Shown: piece after piece, positions 17,033-25,898 of the stretch | Numbering within the stretch: position 1 is the first letter of the stretch | Layout of the letters: every line of letters starts with the position of its first letter | Origin: a virus | DNA length: 38,917 nucleotides | IMG/VR virus record: IMGVR_UViG_3300009551_000032 | Span: 1-38,917 of that record | Strand: one strand, 5' to 3' | Position numbers and translations under genes: made by a program | The notes under the pieces: model-generated | Database searches by the model: none | What the model was told of the DNA's origin: nothing | Seen by the model: the letters and a program-made list of their open reading frames with translations, nothing else

Positions 17033-17941
17033 ATGAGCATTGGAAAGAAGTTTAATAAAGAAGAAAAACAACTTACAGATCAAGAAAGGATTGAGGTTTT
17101 AGAAGCCAAGATACCCGCCTTGATTGAAAGAATCCAAGCTTATGATGAAGTTTTAGAAAAATTTAAAGAACGAGAGCAAGATTTTGAGAAGATTCAAAAC
17201 TTTGCGGATCTAATTTTGGCTAAATTAGAGGAAATACACGAAAGAAATATCGTTATTGATGGAAAATTGAATGACTTTTCACAGGAAAACGCAGATTTAA
17301 AGAGAGATTTGGCTGCTAATCTGGATAAAACCACAAAAGGATTATCCAATTTGGATTCTCAAGTCAAAGATCTGCAAGTTTCTAATGAAAAACGTTTTAA
17401 ATCTCATTCTGAAAATACCCAGAAAAATCTAAATAACTGTGTCAAAAGACAAGATTTGGAAGCAAGTCTGCAAAACATGGGTCTGTTTCAACGATCTGCC
17501 CTTGAAAAGATGGGGCTATTAGAGCAGAAAGACAAGCAACACGACGAAACGGTATCTTCTCTTCTCAATGAACATGATAATATTTTGAAGAAATGGGAAA
17601 AGCAAAACCAAAATTTACAGGCTGTAACAATATCACTTGAAGAATCAAAGAAAGGATTCAAAAGCGAAATTGATGGAGTTTATGAAGATATTGAAAGGAA
17701 GAAATCCGAATTAACAGAGGCTATCAACACTAAAGGGCAAGAGGTTAAAGATTATGTGGATACTACTCCTTCTTCTATTGAGTATGTTCGCAAAGAATTT
17801 AATAACAAAATGCAACTAATTCAGTTTGATAGTGAAAATGCAGTTCAGAAATCTAACAATAATGAAAAAGCCCTCAAGATAATAGAAAAGAAAGTTGAAA
17901 GTCTAATGCTGAAGCAAAAACAACTAGAACTTGAGCAATAG
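17033..17941 (+). CDS. Long coiled-coil fibre protein, 302 aa
   Basis: Almost entirely heptad-like helix rich in Glu, Lys, Gln and Leu, with hinges around residues 140-170. There is no globular domain at the C-terminus. In a fibre cluster this would be a thin trimeric rod or a hinge between tail body and receptor-binding tip, as in long helical fibres of other phages. Low-complexity helix gives weak homology, so the role comes from context. Confidence 0.6.
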   Translation: MSIGKKFNKEEKQLTDQERIEVLEAKIPALIERIQAYDEVLEKFKEREQDFEKIQNFADLILAKLEEIHERNIVIDGKLNDFSQENADLKRDLAANLDKTTKGLSNLDSQVKDLQVSNEKRFKSHSENTQKNLNNCVKRQDLEASLQNMGLFQRSALEKMGLLEQKDKQHDETVSSLLNEHDNILKKWEKQNQNLQAVTISLEESKKGFKSEIDGVYEDIERKKSELTEAINTKGQEVKDYVDTTPSSIEYVRKEFNNKMQLIQFDSENAVQKSNNNEKALKIIEKKVESLMLKQKQLELEQ

Positions 17942-17948
17942 GTGAATT

Positions 17949-18173
17949 TTGAGTCAATCAGGCCCATTAAACAACGATTCAGGAACTATCCCTTCTAATG
18001 TGCCGATAGATTTTATCACAGATAGCGGAACGGCAGAGGCTATTAATAACGAAATCTTGGTGAAAGGTGCGTTGGGTCTGTCTACTTCAGGAACAGGAAA
18101 TGTTATTACAATTAGCGGAGCAGTCACAGCAACAACAAGTATTGCTCGAACGTTTTTATTAATGGGTGGATAG
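17949..18173 (+). CDS. Short fibre-like protein, 74 aa, TTG start
   Basis: It begins at TTG with GGTG five bases upstream. The resulting MSQSGPLNNDSGT matches the MSQ openings of the fibre genes at 19008 and 21985, which supports this rare start. The body (LSTSGTGNVITISGAVTATT) is a single copy of the Gly/Thr/Ser fibre repeat seen in those larger proteins. It may be a small fibre subunit or a remnant. The stop overlaps the next GTG. Confidence 0.6.
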   Translation: MSQSGPLNNDSGTIPSNVPIDFITDSGTAEAINNEILVKGALGLSTSGTGNVITISGAVTATTSIARTFLLMGG

Positions 18174-18505
18174 TGGCAGATACAATTAAGGTTTTAGGGC
18201 AAGCATACCCATCACCTGCAACGATTACCACTCTTTACACCACACCGGCCTTAACAAGCGCAGTCGTTTCAACTCTTGTCATATGCAATTTATCTTCCAC
18301 TGTTTCAGATACTGTAAGTGTTTTAATTAGGGTAGGAGGAGCCGCAGCTTCTAACCCTCAATACATACTTAGTTTAATGCCGGTAGGGCCAAACGATACA
18401 TACACAGCAACCATAGGAATATCTTTAGCAGCTACCGATATTGTGAGCTGTTTTGCAACTAATGGGACGTGTTCTTTTAATTTATTTGGGGTTCAGATAA
18501 CCTAG
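18173..18505 (+). CDS. Small virion protein, 110 aa
   Basis: GTG start within TAGTG, coupled to the preceding stop. An all-beta protein with a core pattern (TLVICNLSSTVSDTVSVLIR, later YILSLMPVGPNDTY) common in small phage tail beta-sandwich proteins. The layout is like the 107-aa and 122-aa proteins of the same cassette. Likely a fibre-associated or capping subunit. Confidence 0.6.
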   Translation: MADTIKVLGQAYPSPATITTLYTTPALTSAVVSTLVICNLSSTVSDTVSVLIRVGGAAASNPQYILSLMPVGPNDTYTATIGISLAATDIVSCFATNGTCSFNLFGVQIT

Positions 18506-18529
18506 TCGCCTAAATGAACAAAAGGTGAC
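18505..18529 (+). promoter_or_regulatory. Hairpin that buries the SD of the HNH gene
   Basis: GTCGCCT (18505-18511) pairs with AGGTGAC (18523-18529) with one G-U and an 11-base loop. The 3' arm is the SD of the ATG at 18532. A ribosome site held in a stem is a known trait of phage homing-endonuclease genes, where it limits expression of a toxic nuclease. Confidence 0.55.
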
Positions 18530-18531
18530 AA

Positions 18532-19011
18532 ATGAATACAAATACATGGCGTGAAAAAAACAAAGAAGAAGCAAAAAAATGGCAAGCTGATTACAGAGAA
18601 AAAAATCGTGAAAAATATAATGAATATGCCAGGAATTGGAGAGAGAAAAATAAAGATAAAATCAATGAAAGGATTAGAAAAAATTATCCTAAAAATAAAG
18701 AAAAACACAACGCAACAAGAAGAATAGAAAAAGTTACATTTAAGGAAAGAGTATATATTTTTTATTCAAAAGGAGAAATTAAATGTCGTTGTTGTGGAGA
18801 AAAAGAGATGGAATTTTTGGTTTTAGACCATATAAATGATGATGGTGCAAAGCATCGAAAAGAGACTGGATTAAATGGAGGTCTTGGATTGTATAGATGG
18901 ATTATTAAAAATAATTTTCCAGATATATTCCAAGTTTTATGCCATAATTGTAATTGGTCTAAAAGGCACACTAGTGGGATATGTATTCATAAAAGGGAAA
19001 AAATTACATGA
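18532..19011 (+). CDS. HNH homing endonuclease
   Basis: 159 residues. Residues 1-65 are a very basic helix with WREKNK-type repeats, common in phage HNH proteins for DNA binding. The C-terminal HNH domain has zinc ligands C85 and C88, the motif LDH (D99, H100), C137 and C140 with N141, and H146. It is a free-standing nuclease gene placed between fibre genes, with stronger AT bias than they have. It overlaps the next start (ATGA), so its insertion did not break the tailspike. Likely a selfish mobile gene that cuts related phages lacking it. Confidence 0.85.
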   Translation: MNTNTWREKNKEEAKKWQADYREKNREKYNEYARNWREKNKDKINERIRKNYPKNKEKHNATRRIEKVTFKERVYIFYSKGEIKCRCCGEKEMEFLVLDHINDDGAKHRKETGLNGGLGLYRWIIKNNFPDIFQVLCHNCNWSKRHTSGICIHKREKIT

Positions 19012-21593
19012 GTCAAGATAATAGCTCTCCTGGAATTGTTGGGTACGTTCCTAATCATTACATTGCAGTAGGAAGTAATTTATCTCCTTTTGTTATTAAT
19101 GGGATTGCTCCGAACACAGCAGGTTATGTTTTAACAGATAATGGAACAGGGGCTGATCCGTCTTTTCAACCACCAGCTTTTACAGGGACTGTTACAAGTG
19201 TTTCCGGAACCACCAATAGAATTACGGTTACTCCTTCTTCTCCTAACCCTACTGTTGATATATCTGCTAATTACGTAGGGCAGCCCTCTATTACAACTTT
19301 AGGGACAATTACTACAGGAACTTGGAATGCAGGTGTTATTAGTCCCACATTCGGGGGAACTGGGGTAAATAATGGAGTCAAAACCATCACTTTAGGCGGA
19401 AATTTAACCACTAGCGGTGCATTCAATTCTACTTTTACCATGACAGGTACGACAAACGTCACATTTCCAACTTCAGGAACTTTGTCTACATCCACTGGAA
19501 CAGTTACTAGTGTTACGGGTACAGCTAATCAGGTCGCAGTTGCCAACGGAACAACAACACCTGTTATTTCTTTAATAGGGCCTTATACACCAACGACTTT
19601 TACCACAAGTGGTATTTTACTAGGTCAAGGGACATCAAGCATCACAGCTTTATCCCCAACTGCAACGACTGGCCAAATTCTACAGAATAATAATGCAGCA
19701 AATCCTTCATGGTCAACTGCAACTTATCCATCCACTACAACAGCCAACCAAATTCTATTTAGCTCATCAGCTAATACCGTTGGAGGAAGTACAAATCTTA
19801 CGTTTAATTCAGGCACTAATACCCTGACCGCGCCAAATATTGTTGGAAGTACGTCAATTACAGGGGGAACATTATCCGTTACAACATCTAGCCATTCTGG
19901 AAATGCTTTATTTAGAGGTCCAAGCCCTTATGCAGATATTGTAGCTTATGGTGCTGATCCTACTGGTGTAGCTTCGTCTGTATCCGCCATTAATGCAGCT
20001 ATTGCAGCTTTAGGAACTGGTGGTATTGTTTGGGTTCCTATTGGCACATATAAGATCGATAGCCCAATCGTGGTTAATACAGCACATATTAGATTTTGTG
20101 GAGCTTCTCGCACAGATTCAATATTCAATAATACAACAACAACATCTGATACAATACAACTAAATACATTCTATGGTGGTGTCGAAAACATAAGTTTTAC
20201 TTGTGCTACCAATACAATGACGGCAGGATATGCAATCAACATAGGAACGGGTGCGACTTATAGCTATGTTTGGCGATGTGATATCTATAATCACTATAAG
20301 GGAATATTGCTTAATGCCAATTTGTCATATGTAGACGATATAGGATGTAGAACGTTTTCGAACGCTGCAACTGGAGGGTCTTGCGTAGAAGTAAGCGCTA
20401 ATCAAAACGTGTGGATTAGAAAGCTTACGACAAATAATGGTGCGACAATTACAGGATTTGCAGGAGTAAGATTTATTCTAGTAAGTGCTGCTTTAGTTAC
20501 TGATTGTCAACTGATTGGTGCAACAACATGTATGTCTATTGAACCAACCGTAGGCTTAACAACTCCATCTATTGAAGTGATCAACACCTTTTTTGATACT
20601 GCAACCATTGGGCTTAGTGTTTCAGGTGCAGGAACTCCAGCGAGATGTAAGTTCACAAATTGCTGGTTTGGAAGTCAAACGACTGCGGGCATACAGTTTA
20701 ATAACACCAATATGTCAGGTTTTACTTTTGTTAACTGCGATATTTATGGCAATGGCATAGGAATCAACGCGCTAGCCGCAACTGATTGGAGCATATGTAA
20801 TTCAAGAATTGCTGGAAATACAACAGCTGGCATTCAAACAACAGCAGCAGCAAATCACTCTTTCCAAATTTTAGGAAATACTATTGGGCCAACCGCTGTA
20901 TTTGGTGCCAACGGAAATGGGATCAATATTCAGGCTGGAACTTATGCTCCATACAGAATTAAAGATAATATTGGATTAAACTCTAATACAACACCTGGAA
21001 TAACAGATAATGGCGTGGTAACCGGATTAAATCAAAAAGAAATATCTGATAATTTAGGAGCGTTAATAAAAGGTGGAATAGCTTCATCAACTTCCGCATC
21101 AGCAGCAATTAATACAGCAGAGACAATTATTGCGGGTGGAAATGCAGTATTAGGAACTAGCGCTGTCATACCAGCTAACAGTTTAAGTATTGGTACTATT
21201 ATTAGAATCACAGCATTGGGAACATGTACTTCGACTGTTGCTAACGTAAGTACATTTACATTACGAATGGGAACAGCGGGAACAGTTGCGGACGCTTCAG
21301 TTGCAACAGCTACGGTAACAGCCGCTGCATCAGGAACAACAATCGGCTTTAAGGTCGAGCTTTTATTTACAGTAAGAACTTTAGGCGCAACGGGAACGAT
21401 CGCAGGAAGCTTACAAGTAGCAAATACAGGGGTTACAGGCATAAGCATCAACAACAGCAACGTTATCCCTTTAACTGCCACTGCAACATTGAATACGACA
21501 ACAGCTAATTACATCGAGTTGACGTATAAATCAGCGGCAGCGACAACAACTTGCACATTCCAAAATGGGATGGTCGAGATAGTCAAACCATAA
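19008..21593 (+). CDS. Tailspike with pectate-lyase-fold domain, 861 aa
   Basis: ATG overlaps the HNH stop. Residues about 1-290 are Gly/Thr/Ser-rich shaft repeats (GTVTSVSGTTNRITV, TTGTWNAGVISPTFGGTGV). From about residue 305 a right-handed beta-helix begins with the classic pectate-lyase-superfamily opening (ADIVAYGADPTGVASS, then GGIVWVPIGTYKID). A final beta domain (about 690-861) probably forms the trimer tip. Such proteins bind and often cleave surface polysaccharide. Catalytic residues cannot be assigned by eye, and the shaft may attach to the 16003 or 17033 protein. Confidence 0.8.
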   Translation: MSQDNSSPGIVGYVPNHYIAVGSNLSPFVINGIAPNTAGYVLTDNGTGADPSFQPPAFTGTVTSVSGTTNRITVTPSSPNPTVDISANYVGQPSITTLGTITTGTWNAGVISPTFGGTGVNNGVKTITLGGNLTTSGAFNSTFTMTGTTNVTFPTSGTLSTSTGTVTSVTGTANQVAVANGTTTPVISLIGPYTPTTFTTSGILLGQGTSSITALSPTATTGQILQNNNAANPSWSTATYPSTTTANQILFSSSANTVGGSTNLTFNSGTNTLTAPNIVGSTSITGGTLSVTTSSHSGNALFRGPSPYADIVAYGADPTGVASSVSAINAAIAALGTGGIVWVPIGTYKIDSPIVVNTAHIRFCGASRTDSIFNNTTTTSDTIQLNTFYGGVENISFTCATNTMTAGYAINIGTGATYSYVWRCDIYNHYKGILLNANLSYVDDIGCRTFSNAATGGSCVEVSANQNVWIRKLTTNNGATITGFAGVRFILVSAALVTDCQLIGATTCMSIEPTVGLTTPSIEVINTFFDTATIGLSVSGAGTPARCKFTNCWFGSQTTAGIQFNNTNMSGFTFVNCDIYGNGIGINALAATDWSICNSRIAGNTTAGIQTTAAANHSFQILGNTIGPTAVFGANGNGINIQAGTYAPYRIKDNIGLNSNTTPGITDNGVVTGLNQKEISDNLGALIKGGIASSTSASAAINTAETIIAGGNAVLGTSAVIPANSLSIGTIIRITALGTCTSTVANVSTFTLRMGTAGTVADASVATATVTAAASGTTIGFKVELLFTVRTLGATGTIAGSLQVANTGVTGISINNSNVIPLTATATLNTTTANYIELTYKSAAATTTCTFQNGMVEIVKP

Positions 21594-21606
21594 AAAAGAG
21601 GGATAT

Positions 21607-21975
21607 ATGGGTCAGTTTCAAACAGGTTTCGTTATATACGGAGCAGATGTTGATGGTAAAGTAGCTGCAGATACACCAGTATTTACAGCGCCACAAGGGT
21701 TTTGCCCTTCACAAATTCAAATTCTTTTAAAGAATGCGACAGGCGTTGTTTTAGGATCAACTATTAGTATCGGCACTAACGCACCTTTGTATAACAATAT
21801 TTCTACGTTAACACTGTTAACCCCGTTAAACTTATTAACTAATATATTAAACCTAAACACTATTAATCCAGGCGTTCAAATCCAAACAAACGAAACTGTT
21901 TATGCAAAAGTTGTGACACCGGCTATTGCGGGAACTTATAACTTTCAAACAATAATCATGGGTTATCCAATCTAA
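21607..21975 (+). CDS. Small virion protein, 122 aa
   Basis: ATG with GAGGG. A beta-rich protein without Cys. The opening FQTGFVIYGADVDGKVAADT and hydrophobic strands at the end are like other small beta-sandwich proteins in fibre cassettes. It lies between tailspike and YadA-like fibre. Perhaps a linker or cap; no family recognised. Confidence 0.6.
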   Translation: MGQFQTGFVIYGADVDGKVAADTPVFTAPQGFCPSQIQILLKNATGVVLGSTISIGTNAPLYNNISTLTLLTPLNLLTNILNLNTINPGVQIQTNETVYAKVVTPAIAGTYNFQTIIMGYPI

Positions 21976-21984
21976 GAGGCAAAG

Positions 21985-23109
21985 ATGAGTCAAGCAGGCG
22001 CGTTAGTAACTACAGGTGGCGGCGGGGGATCAGGCGTCAACACCATTACGGGTAACTCAGGGGTCGCAACACCAGTAGCTAATAATATTAATTTGGTTAC
22101 AGCAAATTCGACCGTAAAATTTGTTGGATCAGGTAATACGATTACGCAAGATTTTGGCTTATCTAACCTAGTGCTGGGAGCGTCCAGCGCTGGTATAACA
22201 ACCGCTATTCAAAATGCGGCAGTGGGGAGAAATGCGTTAGCTTCAATTACTTCTGCCACTGCATGTTTTGGAGGGGGATTTAATGCTTTAGCCAGTTTAA
22301 CGACAGGTTCGGCTAACGTGGCATGTGGAGCATCAGCTTTAGCCTCAACAGTTACAGGCATTAACAATGTCGCAGTAGGTTCTAGCGCTCTATCAAATTA
22401 CACAGGTGTTATAAACGCTGGGGGAAATATTGCATTGGGTTCCGGTAGTCTTTCAGCTCTTTTGACCGGACAAGGTAATATTTGTATAGGTACATCATCA
22501 GGAAGCCAATATGTTTCAACAGAAGCTGATAATATTCTTATCAATAATGTCGGGGTTGTTGGTGAGTCTCATATAATCAGAATAGGAATACAAGGTAGTG
22601 CTGCAGGACAACAAAATTTAACTTATTTAGTTGGTCCAGTTCTAAATGGTGTAAATGGGACAAACAGTAACCCTGCATGGAGTTTTGTTAATGCAACTAA
22701 CTGCGGTATGCTTACCGACACTACAAATACTTATATTACTGGAGGTGGTTTTGCAACTTTATCTGTTGGATTTAATATTTCTCTTTCAGGCGGTACGAAT
22801 ACAATCACTCAAGGAGTTGTAAAATCGTCAATTAATTCTAAAAATACAGGATTTACAACCGCTTACAATGAATATTTCTATCCGATTGATACTTCAGCAG
22901 GACCATTTACAGGTCAGTTAGTTAGCAATCCTATTGCAGGACAAGAGTATGTATTCAAAGACAATACAAACACTTGGAGTACGAATAATTTCACTTTGTC
23001 TGGTACTGTTTCAGGAAAAAATATTGATGGAGCCACGACATTTGTAGGAAATACAAGCGGAGGATCTATTACTGCATTCTATAACGGCACTCAGTGGAAT
23101 ATAATTTAA
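21985..23109 (+). CDS. YadA-like repeat fibre, 374 aa
   Basis: ATG with AGAGG. After a Gly-rich MSQAGALVTTGGGGG start, residues about 65-180 contain repeated segments of the type NVAVGSSALSNYTG and NIALGSGSLSALLTG, which fit the left-handed beta-roll of YadA and other trimeric adhesin heads. The C-terminal part is a separate beta domain. Likely a trimeric receptor-binding fibre. The MSQ start links it to the 17949 and 19008 proteins, perhaps via a shared attachment site. Confidence 0.7.
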   Translation: MSQAGALVTTGGGGGSGVNTITGNSGVATPVANNINLVTANSTVKFVGSGNTITQDFGLSNLVLGASSAGITTAIQNAAVGRNALASITSATACFGGGFNALASLTTGSANVACGASALASTVTGINNVAVGSSALSNYTGVINAGGNIALGSGSLSALLTGQGNICIGTSSGSQYVSTEADNILINNVGVVGESHIIRIGIQGSAAGQQNLTYLVGPVLNGVNGTNSNPAWSFVNATNCGMLTDTTNTYITGGGFATLSVGFNISLSGGTNTITQGVVKSSINSKNTGFTTAYNEYFYPIDTSAGPFTGQLVSNPIAGQEYVFKDNTNTWSTNNFTLSGTVSGKNIDGATTFVGNTSGGSITAFYNGTQWNII

Positions 23110-23118
23110 GGAGAAATC

Positions 23119-23970
23119 ATGTCTTACAAAATACCTGGCGTAAAAGTCACTACATTTACTTCAAATGGTTCTTGGACAATATCTACTGGAGCTAAAATAG
23201 TCGATTTCTATGGATGGGGGGGTGGTGCTGGAGGAGGAAGTGGAAGATCTGGAGTTTCAGGTTCGGCTGGAGGAGGTGGCGGCGGTGGTGCTGGTTTTTA
23301 CAATTATCAACGGAGACTAGCTACAGCATTAACAGCGAGCCCCTATACAGTCACAATTGGCACAGGAGGAAATGGAGGAGCTTCAGTAAGTACAGCCACC
23401 ACCAATGGAAATCCTGGCGTTGCAGGAACTGCGTCTTCTGTTGGAACTGTTTTTGTAGCTGGTGGAGGAGCTGCCGGAGCAGCAGGAGTAACTGGAGCTA
23501 CTACAGGAGGAGCATCTTTTTCTTATAATTTTACAGCTCTAACACAATCTGTTGCAGCTGGCGCAGGCCAACCATCAGGACCTGGAGGATCAGCAAACTC
23601 TCAAATGTATGGATGGTCCACCCCTGGAGGGGGCGGAGCTGGATACAATTCAGCAGTAGCGCAACCAGGAGGGGCTGGAGGAAATATCACCGACTTTAAC
23701 GGAACTACTATTGCAACAGGTGGTGCTGGTGGATTAAATACGGGAGCGGCAGGAAGTCCTGGAAATTCACCAACAACTAGAGATCTATTATTTGGTGGTA
23801 CAGGCGGTGGCGGCGGAGGAATGAATGGAACTCTTACGGCTGGTGCTGGTGGTGCTGGAGCGGCCCCGGGAGGCGGTGGCGGCGGTGGAGCAGGAAACCT
23901 TTCTGGGAATGCATCTGGTGCTGGTGGTGCTGGAGCGGCAGGACAAATTATTATCGTTGAATACTTCTAA
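23119..23970 (+). CDS. Glycine-rich receptor-binding adhesin, 283 aa
   Basis: ATG with AAGGAG. A short N-terminal beta domain (VKVTTFTSNGSWTISTGAK) is followed by many polyglycine runs (GGGAGGGSG, GGGGGGGAG, GGTGGGGGG) separated by variable loops. This resembles polyglycine type II sandwich adhesins such as T-even gp38-type tips, in which loops between glycine motifs bind the receptor. The DNA contains imperfect direct repeats (near 23840 and 23921) that could drive variation. Last gene of the rightward virion operon; its stop abuts palindrome copy B. Confidence 0.7.
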   Translation: MSYKIPGVKVTTFTSNGSWTISTGAKIVDFYGWGGGAGGGSGRSGVSGSAGGGGGGGAGFYNYQRRLATALTASPYTVTIGTGGNGGASVSTATTNGNPGVAGTASSVGTVFVAGGGAAGAAGVTGATTGGASFSYNFTALTQSVAAGAGQPSGPGGSANSQMYGWSTPGGGGAGYNSAVAQPGGAGGNITDFNGTTIATGGAGGLNTGAAGSPGNSPTTRDLLFGGTGGGGGGMNGTLTAGAGGAGAAPGGGGGGGAGNLSGNASGAGGAGAAGQIIIVEYF

Positions 23971-23988
23971 TGTAAAGCGGCTGTACAT
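23970..23988. repeat. 19-bp palindrome, copy B
   Basis: Identical to copy A over 20 bases, including one flanking A, and in the same orientation. It fills the gap between two convergent genes, from the last base of the adhesin stop to the first base of the metallophosphoesterase stop. No run of Ts follows on either strand. Confidence 0.85.
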
Positions 23989-24629
23989 TAAAGAATCACA
24001 CGAATGGGCCTGTTTACAGGCTCGTAATCTTCATTAACATGCGATGCATTAACTAAATGGATCCCATTTGCATGTGTAACTTCACCATATGCTTCATGAA
24101 TATGACCAAATACATGCAGTTTTGGACGAAATTGCAATAATTTCAGCCAAAGGGATAAGCTTCCAACTGATTCTCCTCTTTTAGTAATATCTAAATTTCC
24201 AAAAGAAGGCCCATGACTAATTAAAATATCAGTGTCATCCGGAATCAAAGCGTATTTCTTTGCTAGATCATTTTCACTTCCAGTAAATGCTTTACAGTGA
24301 GGGTTAATTCCATGAAACCAGTTAGACCATGGAGTACCCCAAATTTTTAACCCTTCAAATTCACATCCAGAATCACATAAATATTCCATGCCATCAACAA
24401 GTGTTTGAGTATAATGAAAATATGAACTTTTTAATTTTTGAATAAATCCATCGTGATTTCCAGCGATTACAATTTTTTTCTTGTAATTTTGATTTTTAAG
24501 CCATTCTATAAAATTTAAATGTTCAGCTGGAGTGTCACGCGCAGTCAAATCTCCTGCCACGATTAAAAGATCACCACCTTCCAATTCAGGTTCATAACCA
24601 TGCAAATCTGAAATACAATCAATAATCAT
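23988..24629 (-). CDS. Metallophosphoesterase
   Basis: 213 residues from ATG 24629, chosen because the protein then begins at the first strand of the fold and overlaps the upstream stop (ATGA). The calcineurin-like motifs are present in order: SDLH (D8, H10), AGDL (D27), AGNHDG (N58, H59), a SHGPS motif and GHIHE. These residues bind two metals. The fold serves phosphodiesterases, nucleases and phosphatases. As the last gene of the recombination operon it may act on nucleic acid or nucleotides; substrate unknown. Confidence 0.9.
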   Translation of the reverse strand: MIIDCISDLHGYEPELEGGDLLIVAGDLTARDTPAEHLNFIEWLKNQNYKKKIVIAGNHDGFIQKLKSSYFHYTQTLVDGMEYLCDSGCEFEGLKIWGTPWSNWFHGINPHCKAFTGSENDLAKKYALIPDDTDILISHGPSFGNLDITKRGESVGSLSLWLKLLQFRPKLHVFGHIHEAYGEVTHANGIHLVNASHVNEDYEPVNRPIRVIL

Positions 24630-24790
24630 AATCCAAGCCTTAAATATGCCATGATTCCTAGTAAACAAAGAACAATCAAGCATCCAAGCATAAAGAAAGA
24701 ATGCAAATAATTTCCTGAAATTAAAAAACAATAACTAATTAATAAACATAAAAAAATAGATTTTTCAAATTTAGAAAAGGTAAATTTCAT
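24626..24790 (-). CDS. Small two-TM membrane protein, 54 aa
   Basis: ATG 24790 with AAAGGA upstream; TGA overlaps the phosphoesterase start. It has two hydrophobic segments, about residues 12-26 (IFLCLLISYCFLISG) and 32-48 (FFMLGCLIVLCLLGIMA), with a basic N-terminus. Size and topology fit a holin or small membrane effector. Its place in an early operon argues against a simple late holin. Confidence 0.6.
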   Translation of the reverse strand: MKFTFSKFEKSIFLCLLISYCFLISGNYLHSFFMLGCLIVLCLLGIMAYLRLGL

Positions 24791-24807
24791 TCACACATCC
24801 TTTAAGA

Positions 24808-25032
24808 TTAGTTTTTTTTGTTTTCATCTTTACCTTTACATAAGACTTGGATCATATGTTCAAACATGTTTTCAATTCTCTCAAGTCTTTTATTTATATC
24901 GCCAATATTTGCATACGCGCCTTTGCGGACTTTGTGTAAGCTTTCCTGGATTTTATCAATCTTTTGAGCATTAATTTCATCTTGTGTAAGCTCAAAAAAA
25001 GTGAGCTGTTCTATTTTTGAGGCTTTTCCCAT
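24808..25032 (-). CDS. Small helical protein, 74 aa, unknown
   Basis: ATG overlaps the exonuclease stop (TAATG), so the two are coupled. The product is charged helix with heptad character (IDKIQESLHKVR, INKRLERIENMFEHM). No Cys pairs, no TM. It could be an exonuclease partner or inhibitor of host nuclease, but nothing in the sequence proves this. Confidence 0.65.
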   Translation of the reverse strand: MGKASKIEQLTFFELTQDEINAQKIDKIQESLHKVRKGAYANIGDINKRLERIENMFEHMIQVLCKGKDENKKN

Positions 25033-25898
25033 TATTGTAATGTGATCCTATATGAAGTTTTTGATTCTTTTCGATATGCGGTTAAATCATCATCTTTGAC
25101 ATCAAGGTCTTTGAGCAATTCATCATAATTTACACGACCTTTTTGTTCATATTTTGTCATTTTCCAATCTAAACCACGAACGTTTCTATCTTTTGATTCG
25201 GAGATGATACGTTTTTTGGCTGATTCAGACAACTCCGTATAATGTTTGATCAATGCATTGTATTCGCGATATTCATTAACCGCTTGTTGCAAAGCTGAGT
25301 TTTTCGAGACATCTTCATAATCAGCTTCCATTAAAGGAGGCTCTTCCAAATCCTCTATGTATTTAAGAAACTGTAAGCCCGCTTCAACTTGTTTTTGAAT
25401 ATATCCTTCATCACGAGATAAAGGAACTATGACAGCATCATCGGCATTTCGATAGCTTAAATAATTGGATTTTTCAATTTCATCACCAGAAACGTACATT
25501 TGCCATTGCATTTGACATTGATGAAATTCAACAATCAAACCCTTCTTAGCCATATCGTGATATGACATATTGTTATTCTTTATCTCTACCATTGTCAATT
25601 CATCAGCACTTAAACCGTCTAAAGAAGCCATGAATTTAGGGTGTCCTTTTCTAAAAATAACAGCAGGAGATACTTCAACACCAGTTTGTTGCTTAAAATA
25701 CTCACGAGCATCATCTTCTATATCTAAACCCCTTTGCATATGAGAAGACGCTTTTTGAGCTTCTCTAAACCCGAGTTCTTCTTCCCAAAGCATTTTTGGC
25801 GTTTGATAAGGACTAAGTCCCATGATTACTGCTATTTTACTAGCGGTAATCTTTCCCTTTCTTAATTTCAACCAATCATCTGTGCCTTGCTCAATCAT
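25032..25898 (-). CDS. YqaJ-family viral recombinase/exonuclease
   Basis: 288 residues. The YqaJ (lambda-exonuclease-like, PD-(D/E)XK) domain is clear: QGTDDWLKLRKGKITAS near the N-terminus (W9, R13, T18, S20), RGLDIEDDAR with E61, ASLDG with D94, VEIKN with E105 and K107, and the downstream HQCQMQWQM motif. It would digest one DNA strand 5' to 3' to expose single strands for RecT, encoded two genes upstream. Start overlaps the preceding stop (ATGA). Confidence 0.9.
   Translation of the reverse strand: MIEQGTDDWLKLRKGKITASKIAVIMGLSPYQTPKMLWEEELGFREAQKASSHMQRGLDIEDDAREYFKQQTGVEVSPAVIFRKGHPKFMASLDGLSADELTMVEIKNNNMSYHDMAKKGLIVEFHQCQMQWQMYVSGDEIEKSNYLSYRNADDAVIVPLSRDEGYIQKQVEAGLQFLKYIEDLEEPPLMEADYEDVSKNSALQQAVNEYREYNALIKHYTELSESAKKRIISESKDRNVRGLDWKMTKYEQKGRVNYDELLKDLDVKDDDLTAYRKESKTSYRITLQ

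Noticed and set aside
21032-21481. 149-codon minus-strand frame opposite the tailspike
   Set aside because: Val/Pro/Ala-rich composition is the mirror image of Thr/Asn/Gly-rich fibre codons; no SD. The same holds for minus frames near 16155 and 19271.
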